DNA of 55,235 nucleotides. Source: Actinomycetes bacterium. GTDB lineage: Bacteria; Actinomycetota; Acidimicrobiia; Acidimicrobiales; JABEUL01. Where the stretch lies: positions 30,254 through 85,488 of the forward strand of contig JAJYDO010000002.1 of assembly GCA_021777355.1 (NCBI GenBank). Reading direction: 5' to 3'. Of this stretch, positions 44,602 through 52,804 are shown piece by piece (positions within the stretch are counted from its first letter, which is position 1; every line of letters begins with the position of its first letter). Both the position numbers and the translations under genes were made by a program. The notes under the pieces were generated by a model. It worked only from the letters and a program-made list of their open reading frames with translations, was not told the origin of the DNA and did not search any database.

Positions 44602-45272
44602 TTCTCCTCCAGGAGCGATTCGGATACGACAGTCCCTACTGACAAATAAACAATAAATAGGACGGCAAGAACACCTATCCACTCAAGAATACTCGCTTTA
44701 GAACCCCCCAATGCAGGCACCGACACTTTAGTAGCCGCAAGCACCACGGGAGCTGCAACCGGCAGAAACAGCAACGGCAAAAGCGTCTCTCGAACATTGC
44801 TTGAGAGAGACATCATGCCAAATAAAATACCTGCTGAACAGAGTGCCCCAACGGCCAGCAGGCCGCCTAGCACCATTGCCAGCAAGTTCACAATATCAGA
44901 AAACCCCGAATTAAATATGGCCGCGCTTGAAACAATTATCACGATTCCAATTACCGAAACCTGCAGGGATGAAGCCAAAGTCTTGCCTAAATAAAGCCCG
45001 CCAGGATCTATCCCGAATAGCTTAATTCCGTCGGCTCCAATCTCGCCCTCAATTGCAATGGATCGTGTCACAGCCAAAAGTGAAACCAACAGTATGGTAA
45101 TCCAGACAAGACCGGGAGCGGCTCTGGAGAGTACTTGGTTATCAGGACCCAGCGCAAACCCGAAGATGATCAATATTGCTCCCGCCAGTGGCAGAACTTG
45201 AAAAGCAAGTACCCTGCTCTTCATCTCAATTTTGACATCTTTTTTAAATACAATCCATGAACTTTTAAACAT
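44598..45272 (-). CDS. ccmB: haem exporter ABC permease CcmB
   Basis: The start at ATG 45272 overlaps the ccmA stop by 8 nt (ATGTTTAA) and gives 224 residues, the normal CcmB size; an upstream start at 45305 would lie within ccmA. The N-terminal FKKDVKIEMKSR amphipathic segment and six hydrophobic helices (VLAFQVLPLAGAILIIFGFALGP and others) match the family. It pairs with CcmA. Confidence 0.9.
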   Translation of the reverse strand: MFKSSWIVFKKDVKIEMKSRVLAFQVLPLAGAILIIFGFALGPDNQVLSRAAPGLVWITILLVSLLAVTRSIAIEGEIGADGIKLFGIDPGGLYLGKTLASSLQVSVIGIVIIVSSAAIFNSGFSDIVNLLAMVLGGLLAVGALCSAGILFGMMSLSSNVRETLLPLLFLPVAAPVVLAATKVSVPALGGSKASILEWIGVLAVLFIVYLSVGTVVSESLLEEN

Positions 45273-45966
45273 TTGGTTTGTCTTCCACCACTCTTCCCCC
45301 TGCAAGCGAGATCACTCGGGTTGGCATTTTCTCATTTGCCTCAAGTTCATGCGAAGAATATATTACTGTGGTTCCATTATTTGCCGCATCTAATACCAGT
45401 TGATCAATAACCGCTCTTGAAGATTCATCTAGTCCCGAGTGAGGCTCGTCAAGTAAGAGAATTCTCGGTTTAGACCATAAAATTGGCGCCAAAGCCAATC
45501 GCTTCTTTTGCCCGTGAGATAAATTCCCTGTTCTTTCTTTTCCGAGTTTCATGCTGAGGCCAACCAATTCCAGCGCTTCGTCGGAAATCGCTTTCAAATA
45601 GTCTCTGCCCTTTTTCTCGGTTTGTTTTGACATATCTAACTGTGACAACCTAATTGAAAGGAAATACTTTATGTTGTCATGACCGGTCAAGTCATAATAA
45701 ATAGGAAGTTTATGTCCCAGATATCCTATTTCACTACGAATTTGGTTTCCCGAGGACCCATCTAATGAAATTCCCAGGACACGTGCACTGCCCTTGGAAA
45801 CGGGAATTAGACCCGCAACTAACCTCAATAGAGAAGTCTTTCCGGAACCGTTAGATCCTCTGAGCAGTATTACTTCGCCACTTTTGGCGTCAAAATTAAT
45901 GCCGGCCAACACCGGATAGTCCCCAACCAAAGATATGACGTTTTTAAGCGCAATAGTTTCAGGCAT
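45265..45966 (-). CDS. ccmA: haem exporter ABC ATPase CcmA
   Basis: The 233-residue ATPase has Walker A GSNGSGKTS near residue 37, signature NLSHGQKKRLALA, Walker B ILLLDEPHSGLD and the H-loop SSHE. It powers release of haem-loaded CcmE with CcmBCD. It is the first gene of ccmABCDEFGH; ATG 45966 is chosen over the TTG one codon earlier. The upstream region to the GNAT gene (about 225 bp, divergent) would hold the operon promoter. Confidence 0.93.
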   Translation of the reverse strand: MPETIALKNVISLVGDYPVLAGINFDAKSGEVILLRGSNGSGKTSLLRLVAGLIPVSKGSARVLGISLDGSSGNQIRSEIGYLGHKLPIYYDLTGHDNIKYFLSIRLSQLDMSKQTEKKGRDYLKAISDEALELVGLSMKLGKERTGNLSHGQKKRLALAPILWSKPRILLLDEPHSGLDESSRAVIDQLVLDAANNGTTVIYSSHELEANEKMPTRVISLAGGRVVEDKPNV

Positions 45967-46156
45967 CAATTCACAACTCTTTGAACTACAAATTTACCTT
46001 GCTTTTAAACCCGCGCTTTCAAATTTACGAGCAAATCGGCTAATTAAAAGACTATCTGAGGGGAAATCACCATAATTTGACATCCCAATATGTGTTTTGG
46101 AAGCTTAACTTAAGCGTTCATTAAAGACTAGCCGACCAGTTTTCCTTGTTCTGCCT

Positions 46157-46192
46157 TGCTGCAAAGCCTTACTTCGTTTAGCATTTTATAAG
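46157..46192 (+). promoter_or_regulatory. promoter of the GNAT gene, leaderless
   Basis: TTGCTG (46156-46161) and TAGCAT (46179-46184) are spaced by 17 bp. Transcription would start at the GTG at 46192, and no Shine-Dalgarno sequence is present. Confidence 0.45.
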
Positions 46193-47025
46193 TGAGCAAT
46201 TCACAAACGCCTCCGGAAAATCCAGACGATTGGTCTGATGAGCAGTGGATTGAGTGGCTTAATGCCACTGATCCGGAGGACGTTGAGCCACCCCACAAGG
46301 ACCTATTCAAGCGGATCTCAAACTCTTCAATTGGTCAAATCATGGCTCCTGGAATGCTTGGCCTTTACAACATAATCTACCAGCAGCAAGACAACCAGAT
46401 TGTCGAATACGTCATGGAGAAACCTGCTTCACTGCGCAACGATTTAGGAGAACTAATAATTGGTAATGAGCCAGATTCTGCCGTTTTCACTCCAAATGTT
46501 GCTCAAAGTGACGTTAAATTCTTAATCGATCGAGCTGAGATCAACGACATATACGACATTGCAAAAATTCATGTGCATTCTTTCGCCATGGCATACGACG
46601 AATTGGTTGATCACAAACTAATCCATCACTACAACTTCGAGAACCGTTTGCAACTCTGGCGAAAGCTGATCTTGGAGTCATCACCACCAAAAACGTTGTC
46701 CGTAAAGCTTTTAGCAAACCAAAAGATTGCGGGCATCATTCACTATGGACCAGACCGTGTCGAAGGCGATGAAACATGTGAAATTACCGGCTTTTACCTC
46801 CACCCAAACTTTTGGGGAATGGGTGGAGGGAAGCTACTGCTTCAAGGGGCATTGGAAATTGCAAAAATGGCAAGTTACGACAAAGTTGGACTCTGGGTAC
46901 TAAGCAATAATGAAAAAGCTATTAGGTTCTACGCCAAAAACGGATTTTCTCCGAATGGCTCAAAGAGAATTGAAAACATAGCAAATGTGGAGATAGAAGA
47001 AATTCGTATGGAACTATATTTATAA
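46192..47025 (+). CDS. GNAT-family acetyltransferase with an extra N-terminal domain
   Basis: The 277-residue protein has a GNAT domain in the C-terminal half, from about residue 112 (IDRAEINDIYDIAKIHVHSF). The acetyl-CoA-binding motif A is ITGFYLHPNFWGMGGGKLLLQGALE, with the Q/R-x-x-G-x-G/A loop altered to WGMGGG. ALEIAKM and AIRFYAKNGF follow. The first 110 residues (DDWSDEQWIEWLNATDP, then SIGQIMAPGMLGLYNI) form a separate acidic domain that I do not recognise. It is transcribed divergently from ccmA. The acceptor substrate is unknown. Confidence 0.82.
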   Translation: MSNSQTPPENPDDWSDEQWIEWLNATDPEDVEPPHKDLFKRISNSSIGQIMAPGMLGLYNIIYQQQDNQIVEYVMEKPASLRNDLGELIIGNEPDSAVFTPNVAQSDVKFLIDRAEINDIYDIAKIHVHSFAMAYDELVDHKLIHHYNFENRLQLWRKLILESSPPKTLSVKLLANQKIAGIIHYGPDRVEGDETCEITGFYLHPNFWGMGGGKLLLQGALEIAKMASYDKVGLWVLSNNEKAIRFYAKNGFSPNGSKRIENIANVEIEEIRMELYL

Positions 47026-47525
47026 GAAACTATTGTCGGATTTTCGAAAAGGCTAGTAATCTCACGAAGTTAACTATTGCAGACATATGCCCCTCCTTAG
47101 CTCCCCAGATACTGACTGGCTGGCAAGCCAACTGTAAATGGGCGAAATATTACTCCGGAAGTCCGGGCAATAAATGAAAAGTCTTTGGGGATCTCGCTAA
47201 TCAGGATCGCAACTATTAAGCGGTTCACCCAACAGGGTCTGACAATACGAGGCACCCTATTCACTTGTGCCCGTTCGAGAAAATAGGAATTTGCCTACCT
47301 GGCCTTTTTCTCTGGCGCCAAAGATGCCGCATAAAGCTAATGAACCGACTCTTGGAATAACTCGAATGTCCAGCCACCAGCTAGGACATATGCGCATTTC
47401 AGTGGGTTATCTAACCTGAATTTGGCGAAATCAAATCTTGCTTCGAAACTCTCCGGCACTTTCGGGTTCCGACGAACCACTACAAATTACTGTGTGTTCC
47501 CCCGAAGTTGATGCACTTGCAGCGA
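47026..47525. other. 500-bp gene-free stretch
   Basis: All frames appear broken by stops. Small inverted repeats occur (TGGCT-GGCA-AGCCA near 47112, CCGGA-AG-TCCGG near 47153). The base composition resembles coding DNA, so it may be a decayed gene, but I cannot identify one. It lies between two convergent genes (GNAT and the glycosyltransferase-methyltransferase). Confidence 0.4.
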
Positions 47526-49025
47526 TTATACGGAGGAAAGTGTGACTTCAGGCTCCAACAACTCTTTCTTAGCCAAAACTGAAACCATCTGGTATGAAAA
47601 CAGTGACGGCCACATTTTAATCGCTGTGTTGCTAGCACCAACGAAAACGCTCTTCATAAATCTGGAAACAAACGAAAGTGCATTATCTGGTTCCGAGGAC
47701 GCGCCTCGGTCGAGAACGCTCAGTGGAAGGCCTACCCCGGTAACCGAAGTAACTGAGAACCCAGCACCTTCTACCATTCGCTTAAAGCTGGTTTTGGTAA
47801 AAAATCTCAAGTGGCCCGAGTCAAAAATTCCTCGCCTGTCATAATCGAATAAACCTAATCCTATCTTCAACCTTCCATACCAATGACCAATATTGGGTAC
47901 GCTAACCACAACTCTTCCGGCGGGTTTGAGGAATCCCGATAAGTTTTTCAATACTTGTTGAGGGTCCCTCAGGTGCTCAAGCACGTCTGCGGCAAGTATC
48001 ACATCGAAAGGTCCGCCTATACTTGCCGGAAGTTCCGATTCCAAGTCACATAAGTGAAATTCTGTAATTCGATTACGAACTTCAGGAAGTTCTATAAAAT
48101 CCACTCCGTAAACTTTGTGTCCGAGTTTCTCGATCTCCCTTCCAAGCCTTCCATCTGAGCAACCCAGGTCAAGAATCTGCAAATTGGTCATTTTCGCAAG
48201 TTCTGACTCAATTACTTTATGGGAAGCATTTGCATCTTCCTTCAGGTCATAGTGAAGGCTATTGAAAGCAGTCGATCCACTTCCAAAACCCACTTTATGC
48301 GCTCTATAGCGCATCAAATTGTAAAGAACTTCGCCCGTAAACTGGAAACCATTGCCAAGATTTATCACATTTGATGGATGATATTGGATCGGTATTTCTT
48401 TAACTAAATAGCCTATTTCAGCCAACTGAATGAGCACCTGTACATCAAAGATAAACTCGTCAGAATTGTGTTTAAATGGAATGGACTTTATTGCCCTAAT
48501 GCTAAAGGCCCGGTAGCTTGAGTTCCAATCCGAAAGGCTAATGGGAGTAAATTTGTTGCCCATTGAACGAAGCAAGCGGTTCCCATAATACTTATACAGA
48601 GGCATGGCCCTTTTATTTTCTTCATTGAATTCAGCAAAGCGCGATCCAATTACAAAGTCCACACCTTCAGTCAAAATTGGCTCAAACAAGTCCGGAAGCA
48701 GTGAAAGAGAAGCCCTATCACTTCCCTGGAGGAGCACCACGGCGTCGAAGTCTCTCTCAATAGCCCAGTCAAAGCCAATTTTTTGCAACCTTCCATATCC
48801 GATTTTCTCGGTCGAATCAACTGTAGTGATTCTTATGTCAAAAAGTTTCTCGAATTCGGCAAGCAGTTTAATTTCTCCATCCTTATCCTCAATTTGACTG
48901 ATGTCGACAAGCAATTCGCGTAGCGGCTCCAAAGACTCCTTGGAAAGACCCCGCATAGAATTTTCAAGCTTCTCCGCTCCTTGAAAATGAATGCATATTC
49001 CTCCGATTGTCTGTGCCTTAGACAT
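47526..49025 (-). CDS. GT2 glycosyltransferase fused to SAM methyltransferase
   Basis: The 499-residue protein joins two enzymes. Residues up to about 245 form a GT-A/GT2 domain of the polyprenyl-phosphate sugar synthase type: VVLLQGSD (with Asp as the metal site), VIGSRFAE, LSDWNSSYRAFSIRAI and EIPIQYHPSNVIN; the extreme N-terminus is divergent. From about residue 265 there is a class I methyltransferase: LQILDLGCSDGRLG (motif I), YGVDFIE, FDVILAADVLEHL and VVVSVPNIGHW. It probably acts in glycolipid or cell-wall glycan synthesis with the membrane protein encoded 9 bp upstream. Confidence 0.85.
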   Translation of the reverse strand: MSKAQTIGGICIHFQGAEKLENSMRGLSKESLEPLRELLVDISQIEDKDGEIKLLAEFEKLFDIRITTVDSTEKIGYGRLQKIGFDWAIERDFDAVVLLQGSDRASLSLLPDLFEPILTEGVDFVIGSRFAEFNEENKRAMPLYKYYGNRLLRSMGNKFTPISLSDWNSSYRAFSIRAIKSIPFKHNSDEFIFDVQVLIQLAEIGYLVKEIPIQYHPSNVINLGNGFQFTGEVLYNLMRYRAHKVGFGSGSTAFNSLHYDLKEDANASHKVIESELAKMTNLQILDLGCSDGRLGREIEKLGHKVYGVDFIELPEVRNRITEFHLCDLESELPASIGGPFDVILAADVLEHLRDPQQVLKNLSGFLKPAGRVVVSVPNIGHWYGRLKIGLGLFDYDRRGIFDSGHLRFFTKTSFKRMVEGAGFSVTSVTGVGLPLSVLDRGASSEPDNALSFVSRFMKSVFVGASNTAIKMWPSLFSYQMVSVLAKKELLEPEVTLSSV

Positions 49026-49034
49026 TCTTACTCC

Positions 49035-51074
49035 TTAACTAGAACCATTAGGCGTTATTGGGGCAAACGAGAGCTGATAAACGGAAATACTTACATGACC
49101 CGCGGTCCATATCCTAATCTCAAATTCATTTTGTTGAGTAGGCTCATTGGGAAGTATCTGGAAAGGGCCCCAACCGGAGTAGGCTGCCCTGGGAATCTCA
49201 TATGTAATATCAAAATTATAAGCTAGAGTTTCAAGTTGACCATTTCCAGGTAAAACTCTCCTGGCGATTAAATTATTTGCAGTCGAGTTCCAAACTTCAA
49301 TATTGGCATTGCCATCAAGTTTCAATGTTAGGGAAATTTGGTATCTCCCTGGATCTTCCTGCCAGTAGGCATAGGCCACTGCATAACCTCTCTGTCCAGT
49401 AGACTGAGCATGCCAAGTCGAAGGAGGGCCGGTAACCACTGAGTAGCCGGCAGGTCCCGGCACTGTCCACCCCGGAATAACTTCGTTGGTTAGACCGGTG
49501 GTAAACATAGTCTGTGAAGGTTGCCTCTCCAGTTTAAAAACCCAAATATTGCCGCCGTGAAGCATCAACTGGGCATGCATGCTATTGGCAAGAGTTCCAA
49601 GAACTCCATTTGTCAAGGCAGGGCTCGCCAGTTCAATACCTTGCTGTGAAGTGAGAATCCACCACACTGTTTTTCCATAGAGTGGTACGTTCCAGTCTCC
49701 AACAAGGGGAATAAACACATTGACTCGCTTTGAGAAGCGACCTGCCACACCTTGTGAAGCAACCACTTCGTCTCCAGTAGGGATCTCATGGAGCGCTTGA
49801 GTGAGGATGGTCGCAGCAGAATTCGAAGTGCGTAACCACTGATCTTTCACGGGCGCGATCCAAATGATCGACCATAGCAAGCAGTTAATCGCAATAATGG
49901 CGCTCAATAACGGAACAAATCTAGATACCTCTCTCCGTTTGCTTAACATGCTCACTAATATCATGATTGTGCCAATGGTCAAAAACGCGAATGCGGGAAA
50001 ATTCTGGAATGCAGTTATTGCAAAAGCCCGCGAGAGAGTGTTTGTAAGTATGGTAGCAATTGGCAAGAAAAATCCCCAACGATTAAATATTCCAATTAGT
50101 CCACCGGCACTTAGTACTGCAAATACATTCGATCTTTCTATCCAAAGCTGAACAAAAACTCTCGATGGATGTTCCGCAACTTTAAGTACAATCTGTTGCA
50201 AAGTTAGACCTTGACCGTTGTATGGCGCGTTTGTGAGGTAACCATAAACCTGATCAGGAGGGGGAATTGAAGTGGCAGCATGAAGTACAAAATCCAACAT
50301 GCCAAACCAGAAAAGCCCACCTATCATGAGGTAGAGACCCGGGAGCCTAGTTTTCTTCCCAAGGGTCAGGGCAAGTATACCTAGAGCCAAAATATACTCG
50401 CATTCAACCATCCCACCAGTAATTGTCAACAAAGACCAAAATGTCAATGATTTCCAGCGGTTGTAATAAAGAGCTCGAGCGGCAAGCACGCAGAAAATTG
50501 TACAGAATGGCTCGGAATGAATATCCCAAGAGATTGTCCAATAGTTCCAAGGATTGGCAACTAAAATGAAGGCGCAGAGGGCAACCAGCCCGGGTTTCCA
50601 CATGGACTTTTTGTCCAATTTGTCAGTTATGATCTCATAGGCCCATAATATGACTACCGCCTCAGTTGCTACAACAAAAATGTCCTGCAAATATAACAGC
50701 AAAATTCCTTGTGGAGTAAACCAAGTGACTAGAGCGATGAGCCAAAAGATAATTTGGCCGCTGTTTCCCCAAAGTCCCCCTCGAAGTGAGGTGTCCGGCG
50801 GGTTCCAATACCCATGGTGAATCTCCCAAATTCCTTGCTGATACTGTGAAAAATCCCAAGTCAGCGCAAAACGGTTATAAAGCAATGTTGACCATGCAAA
50901 CATTATCCCTAGCTGGACAAATAAAACAATTATTACTACTTTTTTAACCAGGGCCATACGCCTTTCGACGTCATTACCTCGACGAACATCCCTCCTTATG
51001 CCTTTTGCGGCGGATGGATCGACAGGTTTAAAAGAATTGTGCGGGGCTGATTGAGCAACCAAATCAACAGACAT
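49035..51074 (-). CDS. DUF2079-type polytopic membrane protein
   Basis: The 679-residue protein has about ten N-terminal helices and a soluble C-terminal domain of some 200 residues. The first extracytoplasmic loop contains FALTWDFSQYQQGIWEIHHG, the D-x2-x-Y-x-Q-x-x-W pattern characteristic of DUF2079 proteins, thought to be GT-C glycosyltransferases. The tail (PGRYQISLTLKLDGNANIEVW) looks like a beta-sandwich that could bind carbohydrate. It precedes the GT2-methyltransferase gene by 9 nt, so the two are likely one unit for a lipid-linked sugar pathway. Confidence 0.75.
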   Translation of the reverse strand: MSVDLVAQSAPHNSFKPVDPSAAKGIRRDVRRGNDVERRMALVKKVVIIVLFVQLGIMFAWSTLLYNRFALTWDFSQYQQGIWEIHHGYWNPPDTSLRGGLWGNSGQIIFWLIALVTWFTPQGILLLYLQDIFVVATEAVVILWAYEIITDKLDKKSMWKPGLVALCAFILVANPWNYWTISWDIHSEPFCTIFCVLAARALYYNRWKSLTFWSLLTITGGMVECEYILALGILALTLGKKTRLPGLYLMIGGLFWFGMLDFVLHAATSIPPPDQVYGYLTNAPYNGQGLTLQQIVLKVAEHPSRVFVQLWIERSNVFAVLSAGGLIGIFNRWGFFLPIATILTNTLSRAFAITAFQNFPAFAFLTIGTIMILVSMLSKRREVSRFVPLLSAIIAINCLLWSIIWIAPVKDQWLRTSNSAATILTQALHEIPTGDEVVASQGVAGRFSKRVNVFIPLVGDWNVPLYGKTVWWILTSQQGIELASPALTNGVLGTLANSMHAQLMLHGGNIWVFKLERQPSQTMFTTGLTNEVIPGWTVPGPAGYSVVTGPPSTWHAQSTGQRGYAVAYAYWQEDPGRYQISLTLKLDGNANIEVWNSTANNLIARRVLPGNGQLETLAYNFDITYEIPRAAYSGWGPFQILPNEPTQQNEFEIRIWTAGHVSISVYQLSFAPITPNGSS

Positions 51075-51332
51075 TTGATTTCATTCTAGTACTGAATATT
51101 TCTTAAATTATTGTAGTTGTGCGTTTTTGACCACTTGAGACCAGCGATTATTAATATTCGATGACAGATTTAGCAACCTTACAGCAACATTTTGCCATCG
51201 AAAACGCTTGTCAGCTTGAAGAAGCTTGTTTTATTATAACCGCGCAACTTGCCATCCGCTGGAAGAGCCAAATTCCTGAAGAGCCTCAAAAAGTAAAGAA
51301 ACCGTAGCTTTTCCCGAAAGGCCAATAAAAAG
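51075..51332. other. intergenic region between DUF2079 gene and tRNA-Pro
   Basis: No gene is visible in these 258 bp. The first part must hold the promoter of the minus-strand DUF2079 gene. No strong terminator or repeat is seen. Confidence 0.4.
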
Positions 51333-51406
51333 TCGGGCTGGCCGGATTTGAACCGGCGGCCTCTGCGTCCCGAACGCAGCGCGCTGCCAAACTGCGCCAC
51401 AGCCCG
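51333..51406 (-). tRNA. tRNA-Pro (anticodon CGG)
   Basis: On the minus strand the acceptor stem is cgggctg (from 51406) with cagcccg (to 51334), discriminator A (51333). The anticodon arm ctgcgttcgggacgcag shows CGG. The D-arm and T-arm resemble the tRNA-Pro(TGG) at the start of the window. No CCA is encoded. Confidence 0.95.
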
Positions 51407-51448
51407 CTTATTTTTTCACACTAAGCTTATTCCCAAATTGGCTGGTTG

Positions 51449-52264
51449 TTAATCAACCATTCTTTCTTCAGGACTTTCAACTTTTTGGGCGACTAATTTT
51501 GCAATTCTGTGACGGTCCATCTCGATTATTTTCAGTTCGACTTCCCCAACCTTCACGGTTTCGCCTTCCTCGGGGATCTTGCCCAAACGCTCAAGCAAAT
51601 ATCCTGCAATTGTGACATACTCTCCGTCCTGGATTGGCAGATCGAACTCCCGCCGCATTTCATCAACCGAAGTTGACCCGTCAATCAGCCACCTTGAGTG
51701 GTCCACCCTGGTAATTGGCGGCGGCTCAATTGGGTCAAATTCATCGGGCAGATTCCCAACTAAGGTGCCCAGAATATCTTTCATAGTTAGAACACCAGCT
51801 ACTCCACCGTATTCGTCGACCACTACCGCGAAATCCCTTCGCCTCTGCCTCATCTCGGCCATTAATTCCAGGATCTGGCGTGACATGGGGACTAAGTACG
51901 GCGGTCGAAGCTTTCTTGAAATATCTAGTGAACTCATTCCCTCTCTCGAGCCGTCCGCTTTTGGCCACCACCTCTCGTCTCTCAGAAGATCTTTGACAAA
52001 TAGAACCCCTACCAAGTGGTCAAGATCCTCATCGTAAACGGGAAATCGGCTGTGATTTGTCCGGCGCAAAGCCCATTTGACATCTTGCTCGGTCACTGGA
52101 ATAGAAAGCGCAACTACGTCCACTCGTGGAATCATAACCTCTCTTACGGTCACATCCCCAACCTCGGCTAAAGCTGCAAGAATTTTGTTGGCTTCAAGGT
52201 CGCCTAGCTTGCTTCCGTTTTGGTTTTTGGCCTTTTCTTTATCGCTCTTTTTATGCCGAATCAT
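51449..52264 (-). CDS. CBS-domain protein of the CorC/HlyC family
   Basis: The 271-residue protein has two CBS motifs (VREVMIPRVDVVALSI... and PPYLVPMSRQILELMAEM..., with the family's VVVDEYGGVAGVLTMKDILGTLVG). A C-terminal transporter-associated domain follows (WLIDGSTSVDEMRREFDLPI, VTIAGYLLERLGKIP). There is no DUF21 membrane domain, so it resembles the soluble CorC type rather than a full magnesium transporter. It starts 18 bp downstream of the receiver protein gene and is probably co-transcribed with it. Confidence 0.88.
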   Translation of the reverse strand: MIRHKKSDKEKAKNQNGSKLGDLEANKILAALAEVGDVTVREVMIPRVDVVALSIPVTEQDVKWALRRTNHSRFPVYDEDLDHLVGVLFVKDLLRDERWWPKADGSREGMSSLDISRKLRPPYLVPMSRQILELMAEMRQRRRDFAVVVDEYGGVAGVLTMKDILGTLVGNLPDEFDPIEPPPITRVDHSRWLIDGSTSVDEMRREFDLPIQDGEYVTIAGYLLERLGKIPEEGETVKVGEVELKIIEMDRHRIAKLVAQKVESPEERMVD

Positions 52265-52282
52265 TAATTCTCAAGAAATTAC

Positions 52283-52744
52283 CTAATTGGTAACTCCAGC
52301 CAATCCAGGTAACGGTTGGGCTCCGGGAGCCAGCGCCACATGCGGCTCAGGTGCATAAGTTGGATCAAACCAGGTCTTCCCAGCCAAAATTTCACGTACT
52401 GCTTTGCGAATTCTAATTGGATCAAATGGCTTTATGATAAAACCCTCAGCGCCAAAGTTCCTGGCCTGCCAGGCATCAGCTCTTCGGTCCAAGAGTATCA
52501 ACACCGGAATATGGCCTTGAGTGCCGTCAAATTCATCAAGATGCAAATCCTGGGTCACTGCAAATGCTCCCATCGATCCTATCTGGGAGTCGAGAATCAC
52601 CAAGGAAGGACTCTCCTCAAAAACAGAATCTCTAACCATTCGCCCACTAGGAAGCTCAACAATTTCACGATCGGGATCCGAGATAGCACTAACAATGTCT
52701 CGTCTAAGCTCAGGAACATCAGCCACAACTAAAATTCTTTTCAC
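52283..52744 (-). CDS. atypical response-regulator receiver protein
   Basis: The 153-residue single-domain protein follows the CheY fold: ILVVADVPE, phosphoacceptor Asp52 in VILDSQIG, and IIKPFDPIRIRKAV with the conserved Lys. The acidic pair is reduced to Ala8-Asp9, and the conserved Thr/Ser position (VLILLDRR) is Leu, so normal phospho-switching is doubtful. A Pro/Ala-rich 25-residue tail follows the fold, with no output domain. No histidine kinase is nearby. Confidence 0.8.
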   Translation of the reverse strand: MKRILVVADVPELRRDIVSAISDPDREIVELPSGRMVRDSVFEESPSLVILDSQIGSMGAFAVTQDLHLDEFDGTQGHIPVLILLDRRADAWQARNFGAEGFIIKPFDPIRIRKAVREILAGKTWFDPTYAPEPHVALAPGAQPLPGLAGVTN

Positions 52745-52783
52745 AAGATAAGGCTACCCCTTTTCTTAAAGCCACAATAACAA

Positions 52784-52802
52784 GTCGGCAAATTTGGCCG
52801 AC
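52784..52802 (-). terminator. hairpin after the ArsA-like operon
   Basis: GTCGGC (52784-52789) and GCCGAC (52797-52802) form a 6-bp stem just after the end of the minus-strand ATPase operon, followed on that strand by ttgttatt. This is a weak intrinsic-terminator candidate. Confidence 0.4.
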
Positions 52803-52804
52803 AA

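Noticed and set aside
44602-44682. Upstream start of ccmC
   Set aside because: It lies inside ccmB; the overlapping TTG at 44601 fits the stop-start pattern of the operon.
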